Source of the DNA: Bugula neritina
Taxonomy: Eukaryota; Bryozoa; Gymnolaemata; Cheilostomatida; Bugulidae
Direction of reading: 5' to 3'
Assembly: GCA_964035545.1 (NCBI GenBank)
Contig: OZ037769.1
Coordinates: forward strand, 3,503,001-3,567,000
DNA length: 64,000 nt
Part shown: positions 23,101 through 35,200 of the stretch, in pieces
Position numbering within the stretch: position 1 is the stretch's first letter
How the letters are laid out: the number at the start of each line of letters is the position of its first letter
Notes under the pieces: generated by a model
What the model was told of the DNA's origin: nothing
Seen by the model: the letters and a program-made list of their open reading frames with translations, nothing else
Databases searched by the model: none
Program-made: the position numbers and the translations under genes

Positions 23101-26100
23101 ATCTGATGCCTTCATCAGCGTCAAGGACACTGGTTTCAGTTACCAGCCCCTTCATTCCCCTCATCCCTCCGTACATCTACAGATAATATGAGTGTTCAGC
23201 TGTCACCACGCAAACACTCACTTTAATTCATTAGCTAAATCGAGAAGAAATCTAACTGGTTGGTAAATTATCATTACCAACTGCAATTCCAGTTTAAAAA
23301 ACTTGCTAATGATAAATAATTATAGTTATTTTTCAAAACTTATTTTCAAATACGAATTGAATTCTCAATTGAGGCTTCAACTGTTGGACAGAAAAAATTG
23401 CATTATTAAATTGGCATCGCAACTAATATTTATCTAATGCTGAAACCCCAAACACAAAAAATTTAAATTATCAAGAGTAAAAATTGTAACTTCTTCCATT
23501 GATTGCATAAAACACTGCCTGAACCAAAATGTTAAGTATGTACAATTTCTTATCTGTGAATTCCACAGTCCATAAAACAAACTGCATGCATAGTAAGGAC
23601 ACCTGCAGGTAGCAAAGTCCAAAGTCCATTCATTGGGCTATCATAGAGCAGTTAAAACTACATAAACTAGGTACTGGCTAAATTTCAGTTCTTAATGACA
23701 ACTTCAAGCTGTGTCTAAGATGGTTGATAACAGCTATTAATGTATGGCCCTACATGATTTATCACAGAATAAATGATGCTGGTATACAGTAGAAACCTGC
23801 TACCGGTACAGGACAAAGTGGAGATAGGTGAGAATAGGTGAGAGAATAGCGAGCTAGTATGATGTGGATATGCAGTTGTCACGAGCTGGTAGAATTGTAC
23901 CTTTTTGAACACAAGAGTGATTTGATACTGGTAGACATTGCTACTTTACCAAAAATTGGTTTGGCTAAAGTAATATTTCTGTTGGGCTAAAGCGTGACGT
24001 TTTTGTTCAACCAATGTGTGACATCTGTGACAAGTGTAGTTCCCTTTGACTCACTCACCATGTTCACTGTGATATCTCCAACCTTAGCATCTCCATACTC
24101 CTTCCTGAATGAGGCCACTTCTTGCTGAAACGCCGGAACCTTCTCACCGAGAACTGTTTTCAGATCCTAAGCACATCAGGACAAATATACAACATAGATG
24201 TATAACGGCTGTTCAATATATTTTCATCATAACACATATTGCTTAAAATATTCCCCATTCAGCAGACGTTACAGAACCCTAGCAGACAGGTTATCTAGTG
24301 ACCCCTGAACTATGACCTTTAAGGTCACTAGCTATCAACACACACATCACACCTGACTTACTGTGGAGGATGAAGAGCTGTGTCTGGTGGTATATGAGGC
24401 AGCAGCTGGTATGCATCTCTGTAAGATTACAAGAAAATTATATGACAGCAGAGGTAACCTATTCACCATTCAGTAAAAAATAACTGTGAATAAAATCATC
24501 ATTAGCAAAACTCAAACTTTTATCATGAGATTTCCTACCAGCAGAGCATGAACGGTTATTATATTAGCTTTCAGTTGCAAGTATGCTGGATAAAAGTTTC
24601 TAACAAGATTCATGAGATTCACTGTGTTACAGTTAAACAAAAACAAGCCATTGTAAAGTAATTTAGTGGTGAATAATAAAACATAACTATTAAAGTAAAC
24701 TAAAATTAATTACAATGCCTAAATTAAAATAACCCTATTCAAATTGACCATCAAATCTGAGATTAACAAAGAATAAAATTGATTGAACTCTTGAACATAA
24801 ATAAGTTCCTTGTCAAAACTGTTTAATCAACTTGATATATTAACTAATTAAACTGATAGATTTGACTAGGGTGCTTGACTTTCTGCAAACTGCCCACATT
24901 TGGGTATGTGAACATCCGAGACCAGCTACCTTAAGCTTAGAACTTATAGTAAGCTGCATGGTTTAGACTCTTGCTTCATATACAGATAAAAATGAATTAA
25001 ATAGTTTATCAACGTTCACTGTTCTAGTTGATTTTGGTTTATTAAAACATATGCTAATATTGCTACAATTATTCACTAGAAATATATTGAAACTAGTGCA
25101 GCATAGTTAAATTTCTATCTTTATGAAAATTTCTATTCTTTTGAAGTTTAACTGCAGCAGGTTGAAAGTAAACTGAATGCACTTGAACTTACCAATTTCT
25201 AACAGTCACTGTAGTCTATTAGTATTAAAAGTAAGCAGTTAGTAACATGTATTTTAGTAATTTGAATGCCAATTCAAATTTATATTATTCATGTTGATTC
25301 GTATGTTGATACTTGAGTGGCTATACTTAGAAACATATAATTATTTGAGTTGCATGTGGAAGATGATGGAAGATGAAGTGTAATATAAGTGTGATTGGAA
25401 CCCTTTACAAAACTGAAATAAGCCCCTATGACTTGGCCACTAAACACTGAATCAGTCCTAATAAATGCACACAGTTAATCTTAATAGTGACTGCTAGTGT
25501 TACTGTTATATTGCTGATGACCAGTTTTGTGATCACACTCACAATGCATACAGTAAGAATAATACTAAAGCTACATTGATATTAACTCTACACTATAGGC
25601 ACATTTAAACATGTGCTAGTATTTTACAACTAAAAGCTAAAAATTAGCTAAAATCAGCTAAAATAAGTCATGATAAAAATTAAAACATAGAAATATTAAT
25701 TCTCTCAAAATGGGTTTAAGTGAGTAAACTCTCTTATCATTAGCCAGTTATTGTGAATGTGATCACATTTATTACCTCTAACAGTAACTCTAAGACTAAA
25801 CCTAAAAGTAACTCACTAACAGTAACTGTAACTACAACTGCAAGCCAAAGTAAAAATTCTACCACTAAGCCTAATGAATAATGCCACAATGACTAATCAC
25901 TAATTAGCAAGACTAAATCTAAAGACAGTAGACAGTAACTGCAAGCCAACAAATAGCAAGTAGCAATTCTGCGACTTAGAAGTATTTCGTAGACCAAAAC
26001 TAACCCTGAGAGTAAGACGAAGACTAAGAGTAACAGCAACGCCAACTCTAAGAGTAACAATAGCACTAACACTAACACCGTAGGCGTAACTGTAAAACTA

Positions 26101-26416
26101 AGCAGTAATTCACAGTGTAACTCTTAGTCTTAGAGTTAGTAAAACTAAAAGTAAAAGTAATCACTGTCAGAATAGTAATTAGTAAGTATAACAATAATGG
26201 TACAATTAAATGACTATAACGCCTTAGTCATCAGTAATGAGTAATCTAAGACTAATAATTAGTGAATAATGAGTAAAACTGATAGTAATAAGTTAAAGTT
26301 GTGTAATTTTTATTTTAATTCAATTTCAATATGATCAAACTGAAACTCATTTCAAATTGAAATACCTTGGCTAGCAAATGAGGGACTCCGGTATACAGTC
26401 TTGATAAAACTCCCAT
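20196..26416 (-). CDS. CS: Mitochondrial citrate synthase
   Basis: Nine minus-strand exons: 26416-26366, 24418-24362, 24166-24059, 23176-22961, 22712-22542, 22351-22155, 21826-21601, 20948-20739, 20363-20196; 467 aa, against 466 in human. The first exon, found by phase and content, encodes [17 protein letters not shown]. With the second ([19 protein letters not shown]) it forms a basic, Ser/Thr-rich mitochondrial presequence. The body follows the animal enzyme closely: [22 protein letters not shown], and the catalytic residues His (GGNVSAHT), His (GYGHAVLR) and Asp (NVDAHSG), ending [13 protein letters not shown]. It joins oxaloacetate and acetyl-CoA to citrate in the matrix as a dimer. Starts 462 bp from MRPS23, head-to-head. 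Tandem repeats abut two of its donors. Confidence 0.97.
20530..20660. repeat. tatactacactatatgc low-complexity stretch
   Basis: Imperfect repeats of tatactacactata / tatgctatatac in the last citrate synthase intron, about 80 bp from the exon 20948-20739 donor. Confidence 0.6.
21189..21577. repeat. 19-bp minisatellite in a citrate synthase intron
   Basis: About 20 copies of gattgctactgttactaca, with gattactactg, ggttgctactg and gaatgctactagtacta variants in recurring order. Ends 24 bp from the donor of exon 21826-21601. Several reading frames stay open across it, producing long spurious frames. Confidence 0.92.
22521..22540. repeat. (GT)n microsatellite at a splice donor
   Basis: A tgtgtgtgtgtgtgtc run ends at the intron edge of citrate synthase exon 22712-22542, so on the coding strand an (AC)n tract starts a few bases inside the intron. 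Confidence 0.8.
25780..26290. repeat. Degenerate act/agt word-repeat block
   Basis: agtaactctaagactaa, actaagagtaacag and similar words without a fixed period, in citrate synthase intron 1. Same style as 9120-9960. Confidence 0.65.
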
Positions 26417-26878
26417 ATTTGCAAATAATATTATATTGCACACTTTAATTAGGAGTGTTGAAATATTAAATAATACGTGTCCAAAGATTAATATGGACTA
26501 CAAGTAAGCCCCAACCAAGTCACATTAACTGAAACTGAATCCCTCTTGATAGTATCTTGGACACTGGATTCGACCTCTACGCAAGCGCCGGCCGGCGTTG
26601 ATCAATACTCATTTGATTGGGTAAAAATATAGGCTTTGATCCTAAGTATAGATGCAACTCTCGACCCTTCTGAACACTGAACTGGAAAAGACCATTATTT
26701 TGAGTTGATTAGTTCTGAACCCTGAACCTGTACGATTTGTTTTGAAACGTGGGTAATATTCGACCACTCAAGTTAAAACGCTTCTAATTACTGCTCAGCA
26801 GCGTGCCCATTACAAATCATTTTTGTCTTCATCAGAGCGATTTGATTATCACAATTGGTAATCATTATCATAATCATA
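26417..26878. promoter_or_regulatory. Shared promoter interval of citrate synthase and MRPS23
   Basis: 462 bp between the two divergent start codons. It contains a GC-rich island in AT-rich surroundings, with a perfect 12-bp palindrome CGCCGGCCGGCG (26586-26597). No TATA box was convincingly placed. Both genes serve mitochondria, so shared control is plausible but inferred. Confidence 0.7.
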
Positions 26879-29800
26879 ATGGCAGGTGCTAGGATTGAAC
26901 GAGTAAGCTCTATTTTTAAAAGGTAAGTGCATTTTACTTTTTGCAACATATTGATATAGTGTTGTTCAATAATAATAGTATTGTGATGGATATACTGATG
27001 CTCATACTCATACTCAATACTGAGTGAATCAGAATGTAAGAAGTTGGCACAAGCCAGTAGTGAGTAGCCGTAGGCGTACCCGCGTAGCCACAAGGAGAAT
27101 ATCAATATGAATATAAGAAAAGACACGACCATGCCAAACTCAATGTAGCATCGATAATTAACTGTGAGTTGTGTGAACTCCATGGGTTTCAGAGAAGCAA
27201 GAATTGGTACTACCCATGGAGCAGAATCAGTACTGGAAAATGACAATATAAAAATCTTGTGGGACTTCGACATACACTTACAGTTACACACCGACAGAGT
27301 CATCCGCCATCGAAGCTAGGAGGCCTGATATGAGTGATATACTTATAGTTACAGTAGTAGTAGTAGTACCAGTTGACAAGCACAATGCTGAAACAACGAT
27401 CATTGGTACCGTAGTCCCTGGTAACTACAGAGTAAAAGAAAAAGGATTGGAGAAAATAAGAAAATATCAACAAAAGTCATCCTCATTGTAATACTAATTC
27501 AAATTGAAGCCCTTTGATTTTCATACAAGACTGGATGGCACTACTTGGAGTAGCTGAAAACAAATACTCACTGATTCAGCAGACAGCCTTATTAGATCGT
27601 ATCCCGATCAGCTCACATCTTGAGGAAAGTTCTATCCATCTCAGCCTAGTGGAACTGGGCCAATGGTAGAAGGTTACACCAGCTAAAAAGTTGTGATACA
27701 ACCAATAATAGTATAAGTATCAGTCATTAACTTAAACTTAAAGTTAATTTTGACTTCTTTTCATTCTAAGATTTAATTTTATTTTTATAATTAAATTATA
27801 ATAATAATATGAATTATTATTAATTATAATATTAAGGATGCAGATGTTCATGCTCTATAACATTCACTCATAACTATAAGTAACAGTCACCAAGTATATT
27901 AACTTCAAAGTACTGTAAGTGTAACACTAACTAATATTAGTAATAGTAGTAGTAAAACTAATAGTAATACTAATAGCTGCCATCATCAAATCACTGAATC
28001 AAATTTAATCACTTCTAGTTCTATCCCATTAGATTTAGTCATCAGACTCAGTCAGCTATTTTATTAGTCTACTATGGCTTATATTAGTTTATATCAGGCT
28101 ATTTTACACTACTGATTAGTCTATTGCACTCACAATGGCTGCATCGACAATGAAATTAGATATATTTCTGCATTGTATATTATTATAGATATTTTATTTG
28201 TAAAGTATTTAGTAGTGAGTGGCCCTATCTAAGTATCTGTTTCAGTTAATTGACTCTTTAATTTTTTAAGAACTTCTGCTAAATTGCATTAGCATTGTGA
28301 TTAGCTGTGGCTGATGTCAAAGTTTATAAATTTCATTTCTTATTTATTTATTTAATTTATATAAAAAGTTCTAACTGTGTACTTTTAACAAAGTACACAG
28401 TTAGAACTTAAGTCTGCCTGGATCAGTTTGCTTTGTCTAACTTGTTTATACAATGCTTGGATTATTTTATATTTGGTGGTTCCTGTTTTCTACATTATGT
28501 TGGCATTTTAAAATGCTATCCCTGCCATTGTCACATGAACACTACGTCATGCTGATGGTCACTAAATAATGTCACAGTAATATTTAGCTTACCAGTAGGA
28601 CTAGTTACACCAAAGTAGCTTTGAAAGTTGATATTGATAATCATTCAAATATGTTGGCTCTGTATTTGCAAGTTGATATGTTTCAGAGTTGAGGGTTTGT
28701 ACAAAGGATGTGTGATTGGTGAGCATGAACTACCCATATGGTTCAGTGTGTATCAGGCTTTCCCTCCTAAACTAGAGCCAACAATGGAAAGACCAACTCC
28801 TCCTAGCAAAGTTAAAAATCTGATATATCCTGAAGACTATATTAGAGGGTAAAATGTCATGAATCTAAATTAGTTATGGCTAAAACAACTCTGCTGCCAA
28901 CAAAATATCATTTATTTGTATCTTGATAAAACATTCTAAACTGTAATTAGTGATTTTCTTTATACTGGTGCAGTTCTTGAAATAATCTTGTTATTAATAG
29001 ATTAGAAATTTTGTGTGCTATGACCTAGTATCTAATTGTGTGAACCTAAATTAGTTATGGCTAAAACAACTCTGCTGCCAACAAAATATCATTTATTTGT
29101 ATCTTGATAAAACATTCTAAACTGTAATTAGTGATTTTCTTTATACTGGTGCAGTTCTTGAAATAATCTTGTTATTAATAGATTAGAAATTTTGTGTGCT
29201 ATGACCTAGTATCTAATTGTGTGAACCTAACACCATACATTGTCTGTATGCTAGCTCTTCTGTGTGAAGATGTGTAGGTTTTTTATGTTTTCTAGAAACT
29301 TCATGAAAACGTACGATCATAAGAATACCAAGTATGTTAGACTTGACGATCCCAAAACCTTGACTGATCATGTCATGGATAAGTGAGTAACTGCTGATGT
29401 CATAATCGCATGCAGTGCACATGTTAAGACTAGTCTGGAGAAGGTGAAGAGCAAGCATTGCATCACCTGAGTTACTAACAAATTGAAATTCAACAATTAT
29501 ATCTAATAGAAATTTAAATAGGAAGTCTTTAGCTTTTTTTGTAAATTATAAATTTTTAAAAAATTGATTTTTGCAAGTTTATAAAAACATTTTATCTCTC
29601 TACCTAAGTAATCATAGCTAGTGATAATAGCCCCAACAACGCAAGTAAAATTCAGTGGTTGAAAAAATTAATAAACATGTCAACAATGGGGAACTGCTTT
29701 CCTACAGCCCATGAAGTTATCCCCTCTATGGTATAGTTTAACTAATCGAGTTTTGGCAGACTGATATAAATTTTGCAATTTTAATTTTTGTAGGTCTGCA

Positions 29801-30036
29801 TCTTTTTAAATTACTATTTACCTATTTATCTTGTTATTTCAAGCATGCAGGAGGCTTCGCCTATATACTTGCTTTTATTATTGGGTAGGTATGTGAACTG
29901 TTTCATAGAGGTTTCCCAGAGAGATGATGGTAAAGACGCTAAGGAGGTAGTAGCAGCTGTAGAAGCTATGCTAGCTAATGATGGGATTGTTTTGACTCGA
30001 AAGCTTGTTGAAGGAAGCAATAAGAAAGAATCATAG
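26879..30036 (+). CDS. MRPS23: Mitochondrial ribosomal protein S23 (mS23)
   Basis: Four exons: 26879-26922, 28687-28848, 29296-29382, 29889-30036; 146 aa. Exon 1 encodes MAGARIERVSSIFK plus a split Arg, matching the human start MAGSRLETVGSIFSR, and joins exon 2 in phase 2. Family landmarks: LYKGCVIGEHELPIWFSVY (human: VLKEKPLWFDVY), AFPPKLEP, YPEDYIRG, NFMKTY, then AAVEAMLANDGIVLTR (human: ETGKALLAEGVILRR). The long variable C-terminal tail of mammals is absent; the protein ends EGSNKKES. It is a structural protein of the mitochondrial small ribosomal subunit. Intron 1 (1.76 kb) holds a perfect hairpin, and intron 2 a 181-bp tandem duplication starting about 12 bp past the donor. Poly(A) signal candidate at 30192. 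Confidence 0.93.
27900..27975. repeat. Short act/agt word-repeat tract
   Basis: aactaatattagtaatagtagtag style words in MRPS23 intron 1; same family of low-complexity DNA as at 9.1 and 25.8 kb. Confidence 0.55.
28366..28409. repeat. Perfect 20-bp inverted repeat, 4-base loop
   Basis: Left arm 28366-28385 is AAGTTCTAACTGTGTACTTT; right arm 28390-28409 is its exact reverse complement; the loop is TAAC. Lies in MRPS23 intron 1 and would form a stable RNA stem in the pre-mRNA. Confidence 0.9.
28861..29222. repeat. 181-bp tandem duplication
   Basis: Two adjacent, almost identical copies offset by 181 bp (28867 pairs with 29048). They begin about 12 bp after the donor of MRPS23 exon 2. The near identity points to a recent duplication or to assembly error. 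Confidence 0.92.
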
Positions 30037-32278
30037 CCCATTTTCTGTCTCTGTTACTACACAGATATGTGTGTGTATAGTGAGGGGGGAGGGGGGGGAG
30101 GGTAGCCCATTGACTAAGTTACAGCACTGAAGAACTCTTCTCATACTTGCCAAAACCAGAATTAGTCCCAAACAGATAAAGGCATTTTTCTAATAAAACA
30201 TTTCATATGAAATATATAATATCAATGTATATATATTATATATATGTGTATAATTATATATAATGTTATGATCTACAAGCAATACATTATTGCGTACTGT
30301 TATTTAAATTGCTTACTTTTTGATTGCAGAAATTTGCATAGACATATAAAGTTGAGAGTATCTTGTATATATTATTATTTGCAATTAAAAATTTATATGA
30401 TGAGAAATTTTTAGTACTACTTCAATCAATATTTCATTATAATATTTAATAAATATTAAAAAGTAAAATCTGTTTGTGTCTTTACTCTATAGTTTAGGTT
30501 ACTACAGCTTATGCTAAGCATCATTAGGTCAATTAAAATATGGAAGCATTGCTTTTACATAAAAGAACGTACAAGTATACAGAAAGAAAGTAATAGGTGG
30601 CATGTGTTATCTTGCATGCAATGATAAGTATATAATTGGTTATTTTATACAAAAGTCCCGAGAAAGTAAAAGTATATAATCGGAGTAAAGGGGCTGGAAA
30701 TAAAGAGAAAATGCTAATTTGCAATTCACTCTCAAATAAGTTTTAATTTTAGTTTCTTTTATGTCACATAAATTACGTCATGCTGAATACACGTATTTAT
30801 AAAATATTAATCATTGAAGCATAGTAAGTGGAATTTTCTGAATCGACATTTATAGAAATAATTATAAGCCAAGTGTTGACCATACTGTGGAGTTGTTTAC
30901 TCGCCGTAGTTGCTTTCGCAATCCATCCTCTCGTATTTTTGGACTACAGCGTGAAAAGAATATCATTAAATAAATAAATCTGCCCCTGGAGTGAAAAATT
31001 ATATAAAATAAAACTAATGATAGCTTTAAGACATAGTGGTGTGTGCAATTCACAATTACTTTAGTGAAGGTATACTACTGCCTCAACATTGCATTGCAAT
31101 TGCTCACATTTTTTATTGCTGAATGCTCATTACAGTTACTCATAATCATTAGTCATTAGACTTGGTCATTACTGATTACTCAAAGTGAAAGTCAAAGTCA
31201 ATTTAAATTTTCATTTTCATTTTGAATTAGTGATTTGATCACATTGGTTATGGTTATTCATATTTTGATTGCTATTCTGTTATTCATATTCAATTTCATA
31301 GTGTCTTAGTGATATTATAACATTAGCCAATGCTAGTCTAATTCAGTAATTGTAATACTAATTATTATTACTACCACTCCACTGGACCTGGTACAAATAC
31401 CAAGATAAAGATTTTATTCTCAGCCCAAACAGTGGACGTGGTACTGCTACTGCTTGTGGCTGTGGTTACTCATTTGAGTAAAATTTATACTAAAACATCT
31501 TGATTCAGATTTTAGCTACTAAAGTATTTTTATCTTGATTCTGTTCTGCTGAGCAGTAACACTAACTCAGCTGTAAGAGTAACTCTAAGAGTTATACTTA
31601 TATTTATAGCCTATCAGTATCACCATGACTCATAATATCACTATGAGTATGTCACTGTCAGTCACTAATATTTAATAAATATAATTGATATACAAACTCA
31701 GGTTGCCATTGAAAATGAATTTGATGCTGGTAATGATAATAAAACATAATGATAATGTAGATTATCATGTGGCTCAGTTTGAGTGTAGCCATGGTGGTAG
31801 CCATGATGGTTATCACCACAGCTATACTCAAACTGAGCCACATGTTTATTTTCATAATGACTTTGATATGGTAAACTGTAATACCTTATTACCAATTGTA
31901 TAACCGTAGGTTCACTTATAGTCTCACTCATGCTGTAAGTGTATAAGTCTGCTCAGGGGTTGATCATTTCTCTGGTTGTGATCACTGAAATGTACATCTA
32001 TTTGAATATCGTTCATGACCAACAATAAATATAACATAAACTGTAAGTGATAGCAATCAGTCTCACTATGTCTATGACTACCACAGTTTCGCTAGTAGTA
32101 TTAGTTATAGTAATAGGACTACTAGTATGCATATGACCAATATTGTGACTATGATTTTAACATGATAGTATCGACATAAATTTTAATGTTCAGTATAAAT
32201 ATGACCTGGGCACATTACTTTACATGCATCACTGTTACTCATCATTTTGTAGAGGACGTTTAAGTTTCTGTAACTACA
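30037..32278. other. Intergenic, MRPS23 to PHF14
   Basis: No gene seen. Contains a G-rich run (about 30082-30102), an AT palindrome-like tract (30220-30265), act/agt word DNA (31130-31660 and 32040-32130) and a hairpin at 31766-31844. AATAAA at 30192-30197 is a candidate MRPS23 poly(A) signal. Confidence 0.6.
31766..31844. repeat. Imperfect 32-bp inverted repeat
   Basis: Arm 31766-31797 (starts CATGTGGCTCAGTTTGAG) and arm about 31813-31844 (ends CTCAAACTGAGCCACATG) differ at about two positions; the loop is about 15 bases. Sits between act/agt blocks. Could be a small MITE remnant. Confidence 0.85.
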
Positions 32279-35200
32279 ATGGAAAAGAAGGAATCTGATA
32301 ATGAAAAAGAGGATAAAGAAGATGCAGCAGTTGATAAAGAAAGTAAACCATCAGAAGAACTTGATGCAGCCCAGAAGAATGATAATTCCTCAGCAGATGT
32401 GGCATTCCTATACAAAACAATGCGTAAGAAATTGACCCAATTGTTAGACCTGTTCGTTCACAGTTTTCATTCTGAGTGCAGGTTTTGAGGATATTGATTA
32501 TATCTTAGTTCAAAGAGATCCTTCCAAGCGGAGAGTAAAGCCCGTGGAGAAACATTTAATGCAGATACACTTTGGTATGTCGGATGATGATGACACTGAC
32601 AGTGATTATGAGTTTAAACCAGATACGGCTGCCGACAGCGAAGATGATTTCGGCAGCGACGAGAATGATACTACAACCTCCAACAGCAAAGTATCAGCTC
32701 AGGATAAAAATAAGATCTCTGTTCAAGGTCATTATGTATTTCCGTTGCATATTTTCTCATTTAAAATTCTCAGCATGCAATAATTTGATTTCAATATTTC
32801 ATATGTTTGAGTTTGCATTCACGCGTTCTTGTAGACTTGTATGAGTATCAAAGGCATTGATTATATGCAAATGAAGACAACTTACCATTAATTAGTATGT
32901 AAATCTAATTAAAGGAGTTTACTTCACATGTCTGTTGAATCTTTAAGCTATGCGATTGCGGTGCTCACAAGTTGTGTCTCGGTGCTTGAGTAGATGCGGA
33001 TAGTGCGGACCAGTGGGAAAGTGAAGAGGATAGTCTGAGTGAAACAAACAGTCTCGACCTGCAGAAAGCAGAACTTACGATATCCTCCTCAGGGCTTCGG
33101 TCGGAGATGAAAGCCTGCTGTGTGTGTCTCAGTAGCTCATGGTATGTCTGTTCGTCTGTACCGACTTATAGTTGGCCATTTTTTCTCCATTTTTTAGTTA
33201 ACTTTTCAATCCCAAGAGAAATGATTTTGTTTGATTAAATTTTTAATTATTGCGCTAATTATTTTTTCCTAATTAATAAAAGATTTTACCTATGCTTGGT
33301 ATTGTTGAGTACTTGAAGTAATACTTGTAACCGGTTTTTGATAATTTTAATAGTGTTTTGTTCAACATGTGTGCTGATGCTAGTTGTACTTGCTGCATAC
33401 AGATGTTACAGTTCTGTCAATTATGTTTATGTTGTTAGGAAAGGAAATGCAACTGCATCGTGGTAACAACAAAATTATTACTCACATCAACTTAACAACT
33501 TTACTTTAACTCATCTATTCTAGTTTTTATAGTTCAATTTCTCCTGTCTAGTTACATCAGTTTACTAGCAACATTTTGTGGTTTAGTCTGCTTTTATTGA
33601 CATAAAATAAAAGAATTTTTCACCTGCTGTGTAGTTACTTGGGCACCCGTTGCCTAGCAACCTAAAATGTGACCCGAACACTTCAGCACTTGCTTCTACT
33701 AAGTACAACTTGTGTAGCTTATGTAAGAACAAAGTGTTCTATCTACTAATTGAACATTTGTTGAATATAAATTTTATAATTTGTACCCATATAACACACA
33801 CCTACATTCATTCACTTACTATCTCTGCACTGTCTCATCAACTTGATTTTGTTGTTTATGCAATCACTTACTAATCTGAAGCATTGTGGATAATGTTGAG
33901 CTCATACGTCTATGCGATACACTTACTTTAATTTAATTACATCTGACTTCTATTCTATTATATGTCCGAATTTGTGGGTTCTTTAATTCTTATTCCCCTA
34001 TCTCTGCACACACGCTATTGATTGCATTGATTCTTGAATCTCAAAGTTTAGACTGTGCTCTTGAAATTCTGCTAAATTATTGCTAGAGTTTGCTTACTAC
34101 TGTCAGTCTAATGGGGTGTTTTCTGTTTGATTAGTTTTAAGTCTGATTTTCCGCTTTTTTTGTGTCATTCCTTAAACAGCGAATAGAATTCTTTTGTTTT
34201 AACAACAATTTCAACCTCAACCTCTAACGCTTACGATGCATATTTCCTCTTCTATATGATGTAGTGGCGAAGATGAGATCATAGAGTGTGACGGGTGCGG
34301 AATACTCGTACATGAAGGATGTTATGGTACAGTTGAAGAAGATGTTCTATCAGTTCATAGTGATATGTCCACAGAAAGTACCGAACCTTGGTTCTGTGAT
34401 CCGTGTAAAGCCGGTGTTGTACCAGTACGTCGTCAAATGCTATTACTAAGCCACATCATATATATACTTCTTGCTGGACTAATGTTTTTATCTTGTACAT
34501 ACATTCTGCTACTCTATCTCACATATTATAATATTTATCTGGCAAAAGGTTTATGGATACACTATTTGCTAAAAGCAATTTGAATTTAAATAGGCCTAAC
34601 AGACTTGTTGATGGTTTGATAGTTTTAACTTTTCTTTAAACCTGAATGTTTGAATAAATCTCTAATGTACTTGATGCTAAGTCACATGTATAATATATAT
34701 AGTCACATGTATAATATATTTAGCCACATGTATAATATATATATAGTCACATGTATAATATATATAGTCACATGTATAATATATATAGTCACATGTATAA
34801 TATATATAACCACATGTATAATATATATAGTCACATGTATAATATATATAGTCACATGTATAATATATATATAGTCACATGTATAATATATATAGTCACA
34901 TGTATAATATATATATAGTCACATGTATAATATATATAGTCACATGTATAATATATATAGTCACATGTATAATATATATAGTCACATGTGTAATATATTT
35001 GTTCTCTTGCAGTCCTGTGAGTTGTGTCCCAATCAGTTTGGAATATTCAAACAGACCGACACCGGAAGGTAAGATTTTGGTCTCTGATATGCCACTTAAT
35101 GATAGATCTACTTCAAGGTATATAGTTAATAGTTGTACATAGCTTTATAAGAACTAAATGTACATAACTATACAACTAATAAGTCTACACCTATATAACT

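Noticed and set aside
26788-27303. 171-codon open frame on the minus strand
   Set aside because: Overlaps MRPS23 exon 1 and its intron on the other strand; no recognisable domain and low-complexity parts.
34650-35142. Open frames of YIVTCIIYIVTCII repeats
   Set aside because: 21-bp intronic array of PHF14; period is a multiple of three, so frames stay open by default.
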